Translations under genes and position numbers: made by a program
From: Myxococcales bacterium
Lineage (GTDB): Bacteria; Myxococcota_A; Polyangia; Nannocystales; Nannocystaceae
Assembly: GCA_020633315.1 (NCBI GenBank)
Contig: JACKDV010000006.1
Span: 248,001 to 312,000 of the forward strand
Direction: 5' to 3'
DNA length: 64,000 nt
Shown: positions 10,552-18,366 of the stretch, in pieces
Numbering within the stretch: position 1 is the first letter of the stretch
Layout of the letters: each line of letters starts with the position of its first letter
The notes under the pieces: model-generated
What the model was told of the DNA's origin: nothing
What the model saw: only the letters and a program-made list of their open reading frames with translations
Databases searched by the model: none

Positions 10552-12393
10552 GTGCGCCCCCGAGATCTCCGTCGAGCCACCCGGGTGAGCGCCGCTGCGC
10601 TCGTGGTGGGACACGCCCTCGCCTGCCGCCCCGCGACCCCGCCCGAGCCCCCGACCACGGTCGCCTCGCCAACGGCCCCGCCCGCGTCCGCTCCCCAGGC
10701 TCGGTCGCAGCCCGCCGCGCAGGAGCTCGACATCACCGTCGCCATCGCCCCGCAGCTCGAGCCCGAGCCCCTGGTCGAGCTGCGGCTGTCCTTCCGCGGC
10801 CCGGCCGAGGAGCTCGCTTCCTTCGTGATGCCCGGCCCGGTCCAGACGCCGCTGCCCCGCGTGACCATCGTGGACGCCGATGGACGCGTCGAGCACGTCG
10901 TGGAGCCCACCGAGTCGGGCGGCATGCGAGTGCGGCTCACCGGCGAGGTGGAGCCCCCGCTGACCTTCGCGTATCAGCTACGACCGACCCCGGCGCAGGT
11001 GGGCGAGACCTCGCGCCTGGTGCTCTCCGCCGGCTCCATGCTCGCCACCGGCGACGCGCTGCTGCTGCTGCCCGAGGCCGCCCGGCTCGAGCGACGGTCC
11101 GTGCGGCTGCAGCTCGACCCCACGGGGCTCGAGCGCGAGACCTCCGAGGACGAGGCCGCCCCCCTCCCCCTGCGAGCGCTGAGCACCCTGAGCGACGGTG
11201 AGGAATTCGAGGGCATGGCCCTGCCCTACGAGCTTCACCGCGCAGTGTACGTGGCCGGCCCCCTCGAGCACGCCCGCCTCGACGCCCGCGGCGGATACGA
11301 CCGCCTCGCCGCCGTCGGCTCGCCGAGCTACGACACCCGCTGGATCGCCGCCGAGATCGCCGGCCTGCGCACCGAGGTCGACACCTACTTCCGCCAGGCC
11401 TTCGAGGGGCAGTTCGTGACGATCCTGGGCGCGGGGCCGCGGATCCCCGGCAACCCTCCCCACGTGGCCGAGCTGCGGGGACGCGGCCTGATGATCACCG
11501 CCGACGCTACCGCCACCTGGGACGCCCAGGCGCGGCTGGCCGTGGCCACCACCCTGGTGCAGCGCTGGATCGGCGGCCGCATCCGCATGACCGAGGCCGA
11601 GCCCTCGACCCCCGATCGCGCGCGGGCGCTGTGGTTCCACGGCGGGGTCTCGCGCTTCGTGGCCCGCGAGCTGCTCTTCGGCCTCGGCCTGCTCGACCCC
11701 GACGAGTACCGCGACGAGCTCGATGCGATCGAGCTCGAGCTGGCCACCTCGCCCCTGCGCGACGAGAGCCTCGAGCGCCTCGCGGCGCGAGCCCACGATC
11801 CCGATCCACGGGTCGCCCTGGACGCGCGATCGCTGCTGGTCGCCCGCGGGGCCATGTACGCCACCTGGCTCGACACCACGCTGCGCTCCGGCTCGTCCGA
11901 CGACCTGAGCGACCTGCTCGGCATGGTCGTGGCCGTGGCCGTGGTCGACGGCAAGACCACCCTCACCCTCGACACCTGGCTGGAGTACCAGCGCGACTGG
12001 GTGCCGGCCGACGCCCGCGCCGAGTACGAGCGGCTGGTCGTCCGCGGAGAGCGACCGAGGCTGGCCAAGGACGCGCTCGGCCCCTGCTTCTCGCCGCGCC
12101 GCGTCAAGCTGCGCCGCTTCGTGCTGGGGCTCGTCGATGCCTCCACGCCCGAGGCCAAGCGCGTGCTCATGGTCGACCCCGAGGGCCCCGCGGCGAGGGC
12201 CGGGCTGCGTCCCGACGACCAGGTGCTCGAGCTGCGCTACGCCGAGGGCGACGCCGCGACGGAGGTCGAGCTGACGGTCTCTCGCGACGGCACGCCCACG
12301 ACGATCTCGTACCTGCCCGCCGGCCCCGCTCGACCCGGGTTCCACTGGCAGCGCAACCCCGGCGTGCCCGACGAGCGCTGCGCCCGTCGCTGA
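10552..12393 (+). CDS. M61-peptidase-like lipoprotein with PDZ domain, catalytic site lost
   Basis: A 613-residue protein with GTG start. The signal peptide ends at Cys25 (GHALAC), then comes a Pro/Thr-rich linker. An N-terminal beta domain and a central helical domain follow the layout of M61 glycyl-aminopeptidase-type proteins, and LWFHGGVSRFVARELL matches their post-catalytic helix. The residues where HExxH should stand read TTLVQRWIGG (T333, T334, Q337), so zinc ligands and the catalytic Glu are missing. The C-terminal 70 residues form a PDZ-like domain (DPEGPAARAGLRPDDQVLEL). It is probably a surface-anchored pseudo-enzyme that binds peptides. It starts 25 nt after the DUF255 gene and is likely co-transcribed with it. 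Confidence 0.72.
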   Translation: MRPRDLRRATRVSAAALVVGHALACRPATPPEPPTTVASPTAPPASAPQARSQPAAQELDITVAIAPQLEPEPLVELRLSFRGPAEELASFVMPGPVQTPLPRVTIVDADGRVEHVVEPTESGGMRVRLTGEVEPPLTFAYQLRPTPAQVGETSRLVLSAGSMLATGDALLLLPEAARLERRSVRLQLDPTGLERETSEDEAAPLPLRALSTLSDGEEFEGMALPYELHRAVYVAGPLEHARLDARGGYDRLAAVGSPSYDTRWIAAEIAGLRTEVDTYFRQAFEGQFVTILGAGPRIPGNPPHVAELRGRGLMITADATATWDAQARLAVATTLVQRWIGGRIRMTEAEPSTPDRARALWFHGGVSRFVARELLFGLGLLDPDEYRDELDAIELELATSPLRDESLERLAARAHDPDPRVALDARSLLVARGAMYATWLDTTLRSGSSDDLSDLLGMVVAVAVVDGKTTLTLDTWLEYQRDWVPADARAEYERLVVRGERPRLAKDALGPCFSPRRVKLRRFVLGLVDASTPEAKRVLMVDPEGPAARAGLRPDDQVLELRYAEGDAATEVELTVSRDGTPTTISYLPAGPARPGFHWQRNPGVPDERCARR

Positions 12394-12468
12394 GCCCGAG
12401 CGCCTCGGAGCCCCCGGCGCCTCGGGACCGCGCGCGCGGATCGGCACGCGTCGAACGGGATCTCTTCC

Positions 12469-13287
12469 CTACGAAGATCCCGCCGGCGCTCGCAACGGAC
12501 GAGAAGCCTGGATTCCGATCAGATCCATGGCACATGCCACCGAGCCGTCGGCCCTCCGCATGCGATCGGCCTCGGCACGGAAGCGAGCCTCCAGCTCCCC
12601 CTGCTGCTCGGGCGCGATCGAGCCATACCGATACAAGCTCGACAGCAACTCCCACACTTCATCGACCGATCCCGAGAGGTCCAGCACGAGCGCCTCGAGC
12701 TGCTCGATTTCGAATCGATGCAACAATTCGCGCAGCGACTCGATCCTGGAGACTCGCTCGTCCCCGAGCACCGGCGCCGGCGCCGACGCGAGTGATCGAG
12801 ACACTCGCATGAACCACGACAGTGCATCTTCCTCGCGCTGCCGCGCGGCCCGAGCACTGATCACCGCGATCAGCCGCCCCCCTGGTCGCAGCACGCGGAG
12901 CAGCTCGTCGAGCACCGCCTCGATGGGAGTCATCAGCATCAGCGCGAGGTGGCTCGTGACGCAATCGAAGCTCTGATCGGCGAAGGGCAGCGATTCCGCC
13001 CGGCCCTCGACCAGCTCGATCTCGTCGCCGCAGCGAGCCCGCGCCGCCGCGAGCTCGGCCTCGCTCAGGTCGAGACCGACCACTCGCGCGGCACCGCGCG
13101 AGCGGATTCGTTCGATCAAGTATCCATCACCGCACCCCACGTCCAACACGCGCTCATCAACACATGCTCGATCTGCGATCCAGTCATATGAGGACGGTCG
13201 GCCACGTGCGCACAAGCGAGCCGTGACGCCAGGAAATCGCGCGTGCCATTTCGCGAGCCACTCTTCCGATTGCGTAGATGATCCCAT
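12469..13287 (-). CDS. Class I SAM-dependent methyltransferase
   Basis: A 272-residue cytosolic protein. Motif I is VLDVGCGDGYL, the acidic residue after strand 2 is in GLDLSEAEL, and the post-motif region ESLPFADQSFDCVTSH and LLRVLRPGGRLIAVISA fit the Methyltransf_11/25 group. ATG 13287 is preferred to an upstream TTG because an AAGGGG ribosome site lies about 17 nt before it. The gene is divergent from the precursor-like peptide gene and shares an 84-nt promoter region with it. It could therefore be a tailoring enzyme of the neighbouring RiPP operon, but the substrate cannot be read from sequence. Confidence 0.85.
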   Translation of the reverse strand: MGSSTQSEEWLAKWHARFPGVTARLCARGRPSSYDWIADRACVDERVLDVGCGDGYLIERIRSRGAARVVGLDLSEAELAAARARCGDEIELVEGRAESLPFADQSFDCVTSHLALMLMTPIEAVLDELLRVLRPGGRLIAVISARAARQREEDALSWFMRVSRSLASAPAPVLGDERVSRIESLRELLHRFEIEQLEALVLDLSGSVDEVWELLSSLYRYGSIAPEQQGELEARFRAEADRMRRADGSVACAMDLIGIQASRPLRAPAGSS

Positions 13288-13307
13288 CAGTGCACCACAA
13301 ATGCCCC

Positions 13308-13335
13308 TTGCCAAGCAGCAGAACTCTCGTATGAA
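13308..13335 (+). promoter_or_regulatory. Predicted sigma70-type promoter of the RiPP operon
   Basis: TTGCCA (13308-13313) and TATGAA (13330-13335) are separated by 16 nt and resemble -35 and -10 boxes. A start near 13342 would give a leader of about 30 nt. The ribosome site GGAGG (13363-13367) lies only 4 nt from ATG 13372. The region is less GC-rich than its surroundings. Confidence 0.5.
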
Positions 13336-13371
13336 ATGAGTCTCCGCTTCCCACCAAGCGTTGGAGGTTCA

Positions 13372-13635
13372 ATGGCTGACAAAGCGAAAATCAAGCAAGC
13401 GATCAAGCAGATGAGCAAGAGCCCCGCGGACATCAAGCGAGTGCTCGATGCCGGCAAGGGCGGCCGCAAGAACGAGCTGGCCAAGGCGGTCGGACACGAC
13501 TTCGATCCGAACGACGTGGCCGACACCCTCCGGGAGATCCTCAGCAAGGCTGCCTCCTCGGATGGCAGCGCCGCCCGACCGGTCGAGTGGATCGGTGCCG
13601 CTGCGACGCTGGCCGCCGGTGCTCTGGCTGCCTGA
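13372..13635 (+). CDS. Putative RiPP precursor peptide, Nif11-like leader, Cys-free Ala-rich core
   Basis: An 87-residue peptide. Residues 1-60 are charged and helical. The run ELAKAVGHDFDPNDVADTL resembles the conserved part of Nif11-class leader peptides. Residues 61-70 are a small-residue linker (ASSDGSAARP), and the tail PVEWIGAAATLAAGALAA is hydrophobic. There is no Cys, and only Ser62, Ser63, Ser66 and Thr79 near the end, so azoline chemistry is limited. Backbone thioamidation by YcaO/TfuA would not need such residues. It is the first gene of the operon, with its own ribosome site, and a strong hairpin separates it from the enzymes, as is common for precursors. The leader class is inference. 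Confidence 0.7.
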   Translation: MADKAKIKQAIKQMSKSPADIKRVLDAGKGGRKNELAKAVGHDFDPNDVADTLREILSKAASSDGSAARPVEWIGAAATLAAGALAA

Positions 13636-13652
13636 TCGGCATCAACCAACCC

Positions 13653-13693
13653 GCCAAGGGCCCGGCAGTCCACTGTGCTTCCGGGCCCTTGGC
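13653..13693 (+). terminator. Intercistronic hairpin between precursor and ycaO (partial terminator/attenuator)
   Basis: A 13-bp perfect stem (13653-13665 with 13681-13693) encloses a 15-nt loop. The loop itself contains the small inverted repeat CAGT/ACTG. It begins 18 nt after the precursor stop and ends 45 nt before the chosen ycaO start. There is no U-tract. Such hairpins commonly stabilise an abundant precursor mRNA while letting some read-through reach the enzyme genes. Confidence 0.7.
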
Positions 13694-13737
13694 ACATCAG
13701 CCGTCTCCTTCGAGCCACGAGCTCCCTGCTCACCCCC

Positions 13738-15027
13738 ATGGACCACCGTATGACCTCGGCTACCCAATCGGCAACCCAGGACGACTGCATTCGTTTTCGC
13801 GGGACCGCCTACCGCGGCGACAAGGGCTTTTGGCGGGGCACTCAGCGGAGCATCCCGCCCGAGGAGACCCTGCGACGAATCCGGGGCTGCTTCCCCACCG
13901 CCGGCATCACCCGCCTGGCCGACATCACCGGCCTCGACCGCATCGGCATCCCCACCACCCTGGCGATCCGCCCCAACGGTCGGACGCTGAGCAACAGCTC
14001 CGGCAAGGGCTTCACCCTCGAGGCCGCGCTCACCTCGGGTGCGATGGAGGCCATCGAGCTGTTCCACGCCGAGGAGTGCGAGGTCCCCTACTTCCGCTCC
14101 GCCTACGACGAGATCCCCGAGCGCTACGCACGGATCCCGCTGGACCGCCTGGCCCTCGCTCGCCACGCGCCCTTCGATCCGCGGTGGCCGTTCCGCTGGA
14201 CGCCCGGCTGGGACCTGCTCAACCAGTGCGAGGTGGCGGTGCCCCTCGGCCTCATCGACATGGGGCGCGGCGCGGCCAACCTGCACGACCTCTTCGCCTT
14301 CCAGATCACCTCCAACGGCCTGGCCTCCGGCAACAACATGCTCGAGGCGATCAACGCCGGCCTGTTCGAGGTGATCGAGCGCGATGCGGTCACCTCTCAC
14401 AAGGTGCGCTGGGACATGACCCACGAGCACCCCCCCGTGATCCGCCTCGACACCATCGAGCACCCCATGGTCCGCGAGCTCATCGACGGGCTCGACGACG
14501 CGGGGATCGGCCTGGCCCTGCTCGACTGCTCGGTGGACACCGACCTCCCCGTCTACGAGGCGTTCCTCGTCGACCTGGTCTGGCAGAACGTGGGCGTGTT
14601 CAAGGGCTACGGCGCCCACCTCGACCCCGAGATCGCGATGATCCGGGCCATCACCGAGGCGGTGCAGGGACGCGTGGTCTACATCTCGGGCTCGCGCGAC
14701 GACCTGTTCCGCCACAACGAGGTGCACCTGCGCAACGACGTCAACGATCGCGCTGCGATCCGCATGTTCGAGAAGATGGTGCCCACGGTCGACGCTCGGG
14801 GCCGCCGCTCCGAGGCCACGCCGACCTTCGAGGGCGACACCCTGGCCGCGATGCGCAAGCTCGAGGCCGCGGGCATCGACCAGATCATCGTCGTCGATCT
14901 CTCGCGCGACGACTTCCCCGTGAACGTGGTCAAGGTCGTGGTGCCCGGCCTCGAGGGCTACATGTTCGACTTCTACCAGCCCGGGCCCCGCGCCCTGGCC
15001 TTCGCCCGCTCGGAGATCCAGCGATGA
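13738..15027 (+). CDS. YcaO-family peptide-modifying enzyme (TfuA-type, non-azoline)
   Basis: A 429-residue protein (417 if ATG 13750 is used; neither start has a clear ribosome site). YcaO ATP-binding blocks are present: SSGKGFTLEAALTSGAMEAI with the following E-rich helix, ITSNGLASGNNMLEAINAGL with FEVIERDA, and GYGAHLDPEIAMIRAITEAV. These enzymes phosphorylate a backbone amide oxygen with ATP. With TfuA nearby the outcome is expected to be a thioamide; with an E1/C partner it would be an azoline. No E1-like ocin-ThiF partner is encoded here. The C-terminus (YQPGPRALAFARSEIQR) lacks the PxPxP tail of azoline-forming YcaOs. Its stop overlaps the tfuA start (ATGA). Confidence 0.9.
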   Translation: MDHRMTSATQSATQDDCIRFRGTAYRGDKGFWRGTQRSIPPEETLRRIRGCFPTAGITRLADITGLDRIGIPTTLAIRPNGRTLSNSSGKGFTLEAALTSGAMEAIELFHAEECEVPYFRSAYDEIPERYARIPLDRLALARHAPFDPRWPFRWTPGWDLLNQCEVAVPLGLIDMGRGAANLHDLFAFQITSNGLASGNNMLEAINAGLFEVIERDAVTSHKVRWDMTHEHPPVIRLDTIEHPMVRELIDGLDDAGIGLALLDCSVDTDLPVYEAFLVDLVWQNVGVFKGYGAHLDPEIAMIRAITEAVQGRVVYISGSRDDLFRHNEVHLRNDVNDRAAIRMFEKMVPTVDARGRRSEATPTFEGDTLAAMRKLEAAGIDQIIVVDLSRDDFPVNVVKVVVPGLEGYMFDFYQPGPRALAFARSEIQR

Positions 15028-16427
15028 GCATCATCGTCTACCTCGGTCCGTCGCTCCCCCTCGACCGTGCCCGCGCGGTCCTCGACGCCCACTACCGTCC
15101 TCCCGCCGCCCAGACCGACCTGCTGAGCGACCTGGTCAACCTCCAGCCCGATGCCATCGCGCTGATCGACGGGGTCTTCATGCGCACCAACGCGGTGTGG
15201 CACAAGGAGATCCTCTTCGCGCTCGAGCGCGGGATCCCGGTGTACGGCGCGAGCAGCATGGGCGCGCTGCGGGCCGCCGAGTGCGACGCCTTCGGCATGA
15301 TCGGCGTGGGTGCGGTCTACCGCATGTACGCGTCGGGCGACCTCATCGACGACGACGAGGTGGCCCTCGCCCACGGGCCGCCCGACTCCGGCTACCTCAA
15401 GACCTCCGAGCCCATGGTGAACATCCGGGCCACCTTCGCCGCGGCGCGGGAGCGAGGCATCGTGTCGCCGGACGAGCACGACGAGATCTGCACCATCGCC
15501 AAGCGGCTGCACTTCTCCGACCGCGTGTTCCCCCTGATCCTCTCGAAGGCGAGAGAGCGAGGGCTCGCGCCCGAGACCATCGAGCGCCTCGGTCGCTTCG
15601 TCCGCACCGACTACGTCGACCTCAAGGCCCAGGACGCGCTCGAGCTGCTCGAGCGGCTCGCCCACCCCGAGGCGCACCCGGCCCCGGAGGTCCCCGAGCT
15701 CGAGGTCCGGCGCACCAGCGGCTTCCTCACCATGTACAACTGTGATCGCCGGGTGGTGGTGGACGAGGTGCCGGTGCGGCTCAACGACATCGTGCGTCAC
15801 TCGGCCGTCAACCTGCCCGACTACAACCTGCTGGTCTTCAACGCGATGAACCGCTTTTCCACGGTGCTGCTGGCGCGGCTGCTGGGCATCGAGCCGAGCG
15901 CGGAGGAGATCGCCGCGGAGCGGCAGCGCTTCTGCAACCGCCTCGAGCTGAACGACGAGCAGAGCGTGGCCCAGTGGCGCGCGGACAACCACGTGTCCGA
16001 CGAGGAGCTCGACGGGCTCATGCGCGAGACGGTGCTGTGCCGTCGCGTCCACCGCTGGCTGCTGTACTCGCGCTGGACCGAGCGCTGCGCCCGTCCGCTG
16101 CTCGACCACATGCGCTGGGAGGGCCGCTACCCCGAGGCGGCGGAGCAGACGGCCGCGCAGGAGCGGCTGCTCCAGGCGGCCGACGGCGACCACATGACGA
16201 TCGACGCATGGGGAGCCCGCCTGCCCGAGCTGATCGCCGAGCACAAGGAGTGGAGCGACCTCGTCATCGACACCGACGTCAAGACCTGGGCCGAGGACGC
16301 GGGCTTCCACCGCAACCTCGACCTCAAGCTCGAGCTGCTCCGGGCTCGCTCCGCCCGGCAGGTCCTCGTGAAGATGCTGGAGAGCTCGCTCGAGGACGAC
16401 GTCGCCGATGCCCCGCCTCCGTCGTAG
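15024..16427 (+). CDS. TfuA-like protein with long C-terminal extension
   Basis: A 467-residue protein. Residues 1-200 hold the TfuA core: IIVYLGPSLPLDRARAVL, ALIDGVFMRTNAVWHKEI, GIPVYGASSMGALRAAE and AVYRMYASGDLIDDDEVALA. TfuA partners YcaO in known thioamide pathways, where it is thought to help deliver sulfur. Residues from about 220 form a helical extension of some 245 residues (with PDYNLLVFNAMNRF and NDEQSVAQWRADNHVS) that is not part of the core; its role is unknown, possibly substrate or sulfur-carrier binding. Translationally coupled to ycaO by a 4-nt overlap, and overlaps the glycosyltransferase gene by 20 nt. Confidence 0.88.
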   Translation: MSIIVYLGPSLPLDRARAVLDAHYRPPAAQTDLLSDLVNLQPDAIALIDGVFMRTNAVWHKEILFALERGIPVYGASSMGALRAAECDAFGMIGVGAVYRMYASGDLIDDDEVALAHGPPDSGYLKTSEPMVNIRATFAAARERGIVSPDEHDEICTIAKRLHFSDRVFPLILSKARERGLAPETIERLGRFVRTDYVDLKAQDALELLERLAHPEAHPAPEVPELEVRRTSGFLTMYNCDRRVVVDEVPVRLNDIVRHSAVNLPDYNLLVFNAMNRFSTVLLARLLGIEPSAEEIAAERQRFCNRLELNDEQSVAQWRADNHVSDEELDGLMRETVLCRRVHRWLLYSRWTERCARPLLDHMRWEGRYPEAAEQTAAQERLLQAADGDHMTIDAWGARLPELIAEHKEWSDLVIDTDVKTWAEDAGFHRNLDLKLELLRARSARQVLVKMLESSLEDDVADAPPPS

Positions 16428-18366
16428 CGACGCCGGCTCGCCGTCGGCGACGGGCGTGGTCCGGGTGCTGCGCCCGGTCGGCCCGGCGCGGCTGGTCAGC
16501 GCACGGGTGTTCGACGAGCTGTTCGCCCGCGATCTCCACCCGCAGGTCCACGTGCGGACCGTCGACCTCGACGCCTGGCTCGACGAGGTCCTCGGCCCGC
16601 CCGGGTCCGCGCCCAGCTCGGCCCTCGAGGCGCTGCGAGCCGCGACGACCGACGTGGACTTCCTGTGCCCCGATCACCACGGGCTGGCCTTCGTGCCGCG
16701 GCTGCTCGCGCTGCGCAACCGGGGCGAGCTGCCGCTGCGGCTGCTGCTCATCGCCCACTCCCCCGGTGCCTTCCTGTTCGAGTGGGTGCTGGTGCGCCCG
16801 CTGCTGCGCCCCGGCGATCGGATCATCGCGCCCAGCGTCAGCGCCCGCGACATGATCGAGTGGCTGTGCCCCGAGCTGAGCCCGTGGGTGCGGGTGGTGC
16901 CCCACCCGATGCGCCCGCTGCCCGAGCCCGGAGGTCCACGAGCCCCCGCCCACCTGCTGTCGCTGGGGCGGCTGGTCCCCAGCAAGCTCGTCCACCGCGT
17001 GCTCGAGGCCCTGCGGATCCTCCACGACCGCGGTCGCACCGAGCTACGCCTGGTGCTCGCCGGCCCCCACCACGAGCCGGGCGAGCCCGAGTCGTCGAGC
17101 TACGTCCGCGGGCTCGAGCACATGGTCGAGCGCCTCGGCCTGCGCGAGCACGTGAGCTTCCCCGGCGTGGTGGCCGGCGCCGAGGCCAAGGCGGCGCTGC
17201 TGGCCGACGCCCACCTGCTCATCAACCTCTCGGTGAGCGCCGAGGAGTCGTTCGGGAAGTCGATCGTGGAGGCGCTCGGGCTCGGGGTGCCCGTGCTCAC
17301 CACCCGCTGGAACGGGCTGCCCGAGGCGCTCGGCGGCGGCGGGCGGGCGCTCGGGGTGCGAGCGCGGCGCTTCGGCATGGACGTCGACGCCGTCGACGTG
17401 GCCGACGCCATCACCGAGCTGCTGCACGATCCACCGTCTGCCGCGGCCTGCCGCGAGTCGGCGCGGCGCTTCCATCCCGATCGCATCGCGCCTCGCTACC
17501 GCGAGCAGCTCGAGCAGGCGCTGCGCGAGCGAGACGAGTCGCCGTCCGCCCCGTCGGTCGCGGACGACGAGCCGGCCGCGCCCAGCCACGGCGTGCTGGC
17601 CGACTGCGCCCTGCTGCACGCGTACTCGTGGCACGAGCTGATGGAGCTGCAGGGCGAGGAGCTCGACGGCTTCCGTCACCGCTGGGCGCCGCCCGATCAG
17701 GGCACGCTCAGCCGCGGCGCCCAGCTGCGCAGCTGCGTGTTCCTGGGGGCACGGACCGCCATCGAGCACGCGCTGGCCGGGCTGCCGGTGGAGCCCTGGT
17801 GCGAGCGCAGCGGCAGCCCGTCCGCGCACCCGATCACCGGGGAGCTCGAGGCCCGGCTCGCGGCCGCGGCCGCGGGGATCGGCACCCGCAGCGCGCGGGT
17901 GGTGTGCCTCAACGTGCTGGCCTCGCTGGGTCGCACGCAGGAGCTCCGGGCCGGGCTCGAGCAATTGCGGGCCGAGGAGCTGCGCTCGCCGGGGATCGAC
18001 TTCCTCGAGGTGGAGCTGCTGCTGATGGAGCAGCGGGCGCAGCAGGCCCTCGATCGGCTGCTGGCCGACGACGATCCCGAGTCGTGGTCGGACCAGGCCG
18101 CGCACCGCCTCACCCAGCTCGGCCGCGCCGCGATCGCGGCCGCGGCTCCGCAGCGTGCATGGCCGGCGCTGGCCCGCTGGACCGATCGCCACCCCGAGGC
18201 CCCGGGCGCGGGCGCGGTGTGGCTGTACCGCTGCCTCGCGGCCACCATGCTCGCGAGGCCCGACGCCCGGCTGGCCTACCGCGAGGCGCGGGCGCTGCTC
18301 GGCGATCGGCCCGAGCTCGACGCCCTGGCGCGCATGCTGGAATCGACCAAGGAGGGGGCATCGTGA
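16408..18366 (+). CDS. GT4-type glycosyltransferase fused to a helical-repeat domain
   Basis: A 652-residue protein. Residues 1-380 look like a GT-B fold, retaining GT4 glycosyltransferase: LLSLGRLVPSKLVHRVLEAL and the E-x7-E motif in SAEESFGKSIVEALGLGVPV (E280, E288). Residues 390-652 are Ala/Leu/Arg-rich helical pairs resembling TPR repeats, ending in LDALARMLESTKEGAS. No signal peptide or membrane segment is seen, so it is cytosolic. Position inside the YcaO/TfuA operon suggests that it glycosylates the peptide or an intermediate. It overlaps tfuA by 20 nt and the metzincin gene by 4 nt (GTGA). The sugar donor is unknown. Confidence 0.82.
   Translation: MPRLRRSDAGSPSATGVVRVLRPVGPARLVSARVFDELFARDLHPQVHVRTVDLDAWLDEVLGPPGSAPSSALEALRAATTDVDFLCPDHHGLAFVPRLLALRNRGELPLRLLLIAHSPGAFLFEWVLVRPLLRPGDRIIAPSVSARDMIEWLCPELSPWVRVVPHPMRPLPEPGGPRAPAHLLSLGRLVPSKLVHRVLEALRILHDRGRTELRLVLAGPHHEPGEPESSSYVRGLEHMVERLGLREHVSFPGVVAGAEAKAALLADAHLLINLSVSAEESFGKSIVEALGLGVPVLTTRWNGLPEALGGGGRALGVRARRFGMDVDAVDVADAITELLHDPPSAAACRESARRFHPDRIAPRYREQLEQALRERDESPSAPSVADDEPAAPSHGVLADCALLHAYSWHELMELQGEELDGFRHRWAPPDQGTLSRGAQLRSCVFLGARTAIEHALAGLPVEPWCERSGSPSAHPITGELEARLAAAAAGIGTRSARVVCLNVLASLGRTQELRAGLEQLRAEELRSPGIDFLEVELLLMEQRAQQALDRLLADDDPESWSDQAAHRLTQLGRAAIAAAAPQRAWPALARWTDRHPEAPGAGAVWLYRCLAATMLARPDARLAYREARALLGDRPELDALARMLESTKEGAS

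Noticed and set aside
13372..13635. Idea that the small gene is a lasso or lanthipeptide precursor
   Set aside because: No lasso cyclase/B protein or LanM/LanB genes are near, and there is no Cys for lanthionine formation.
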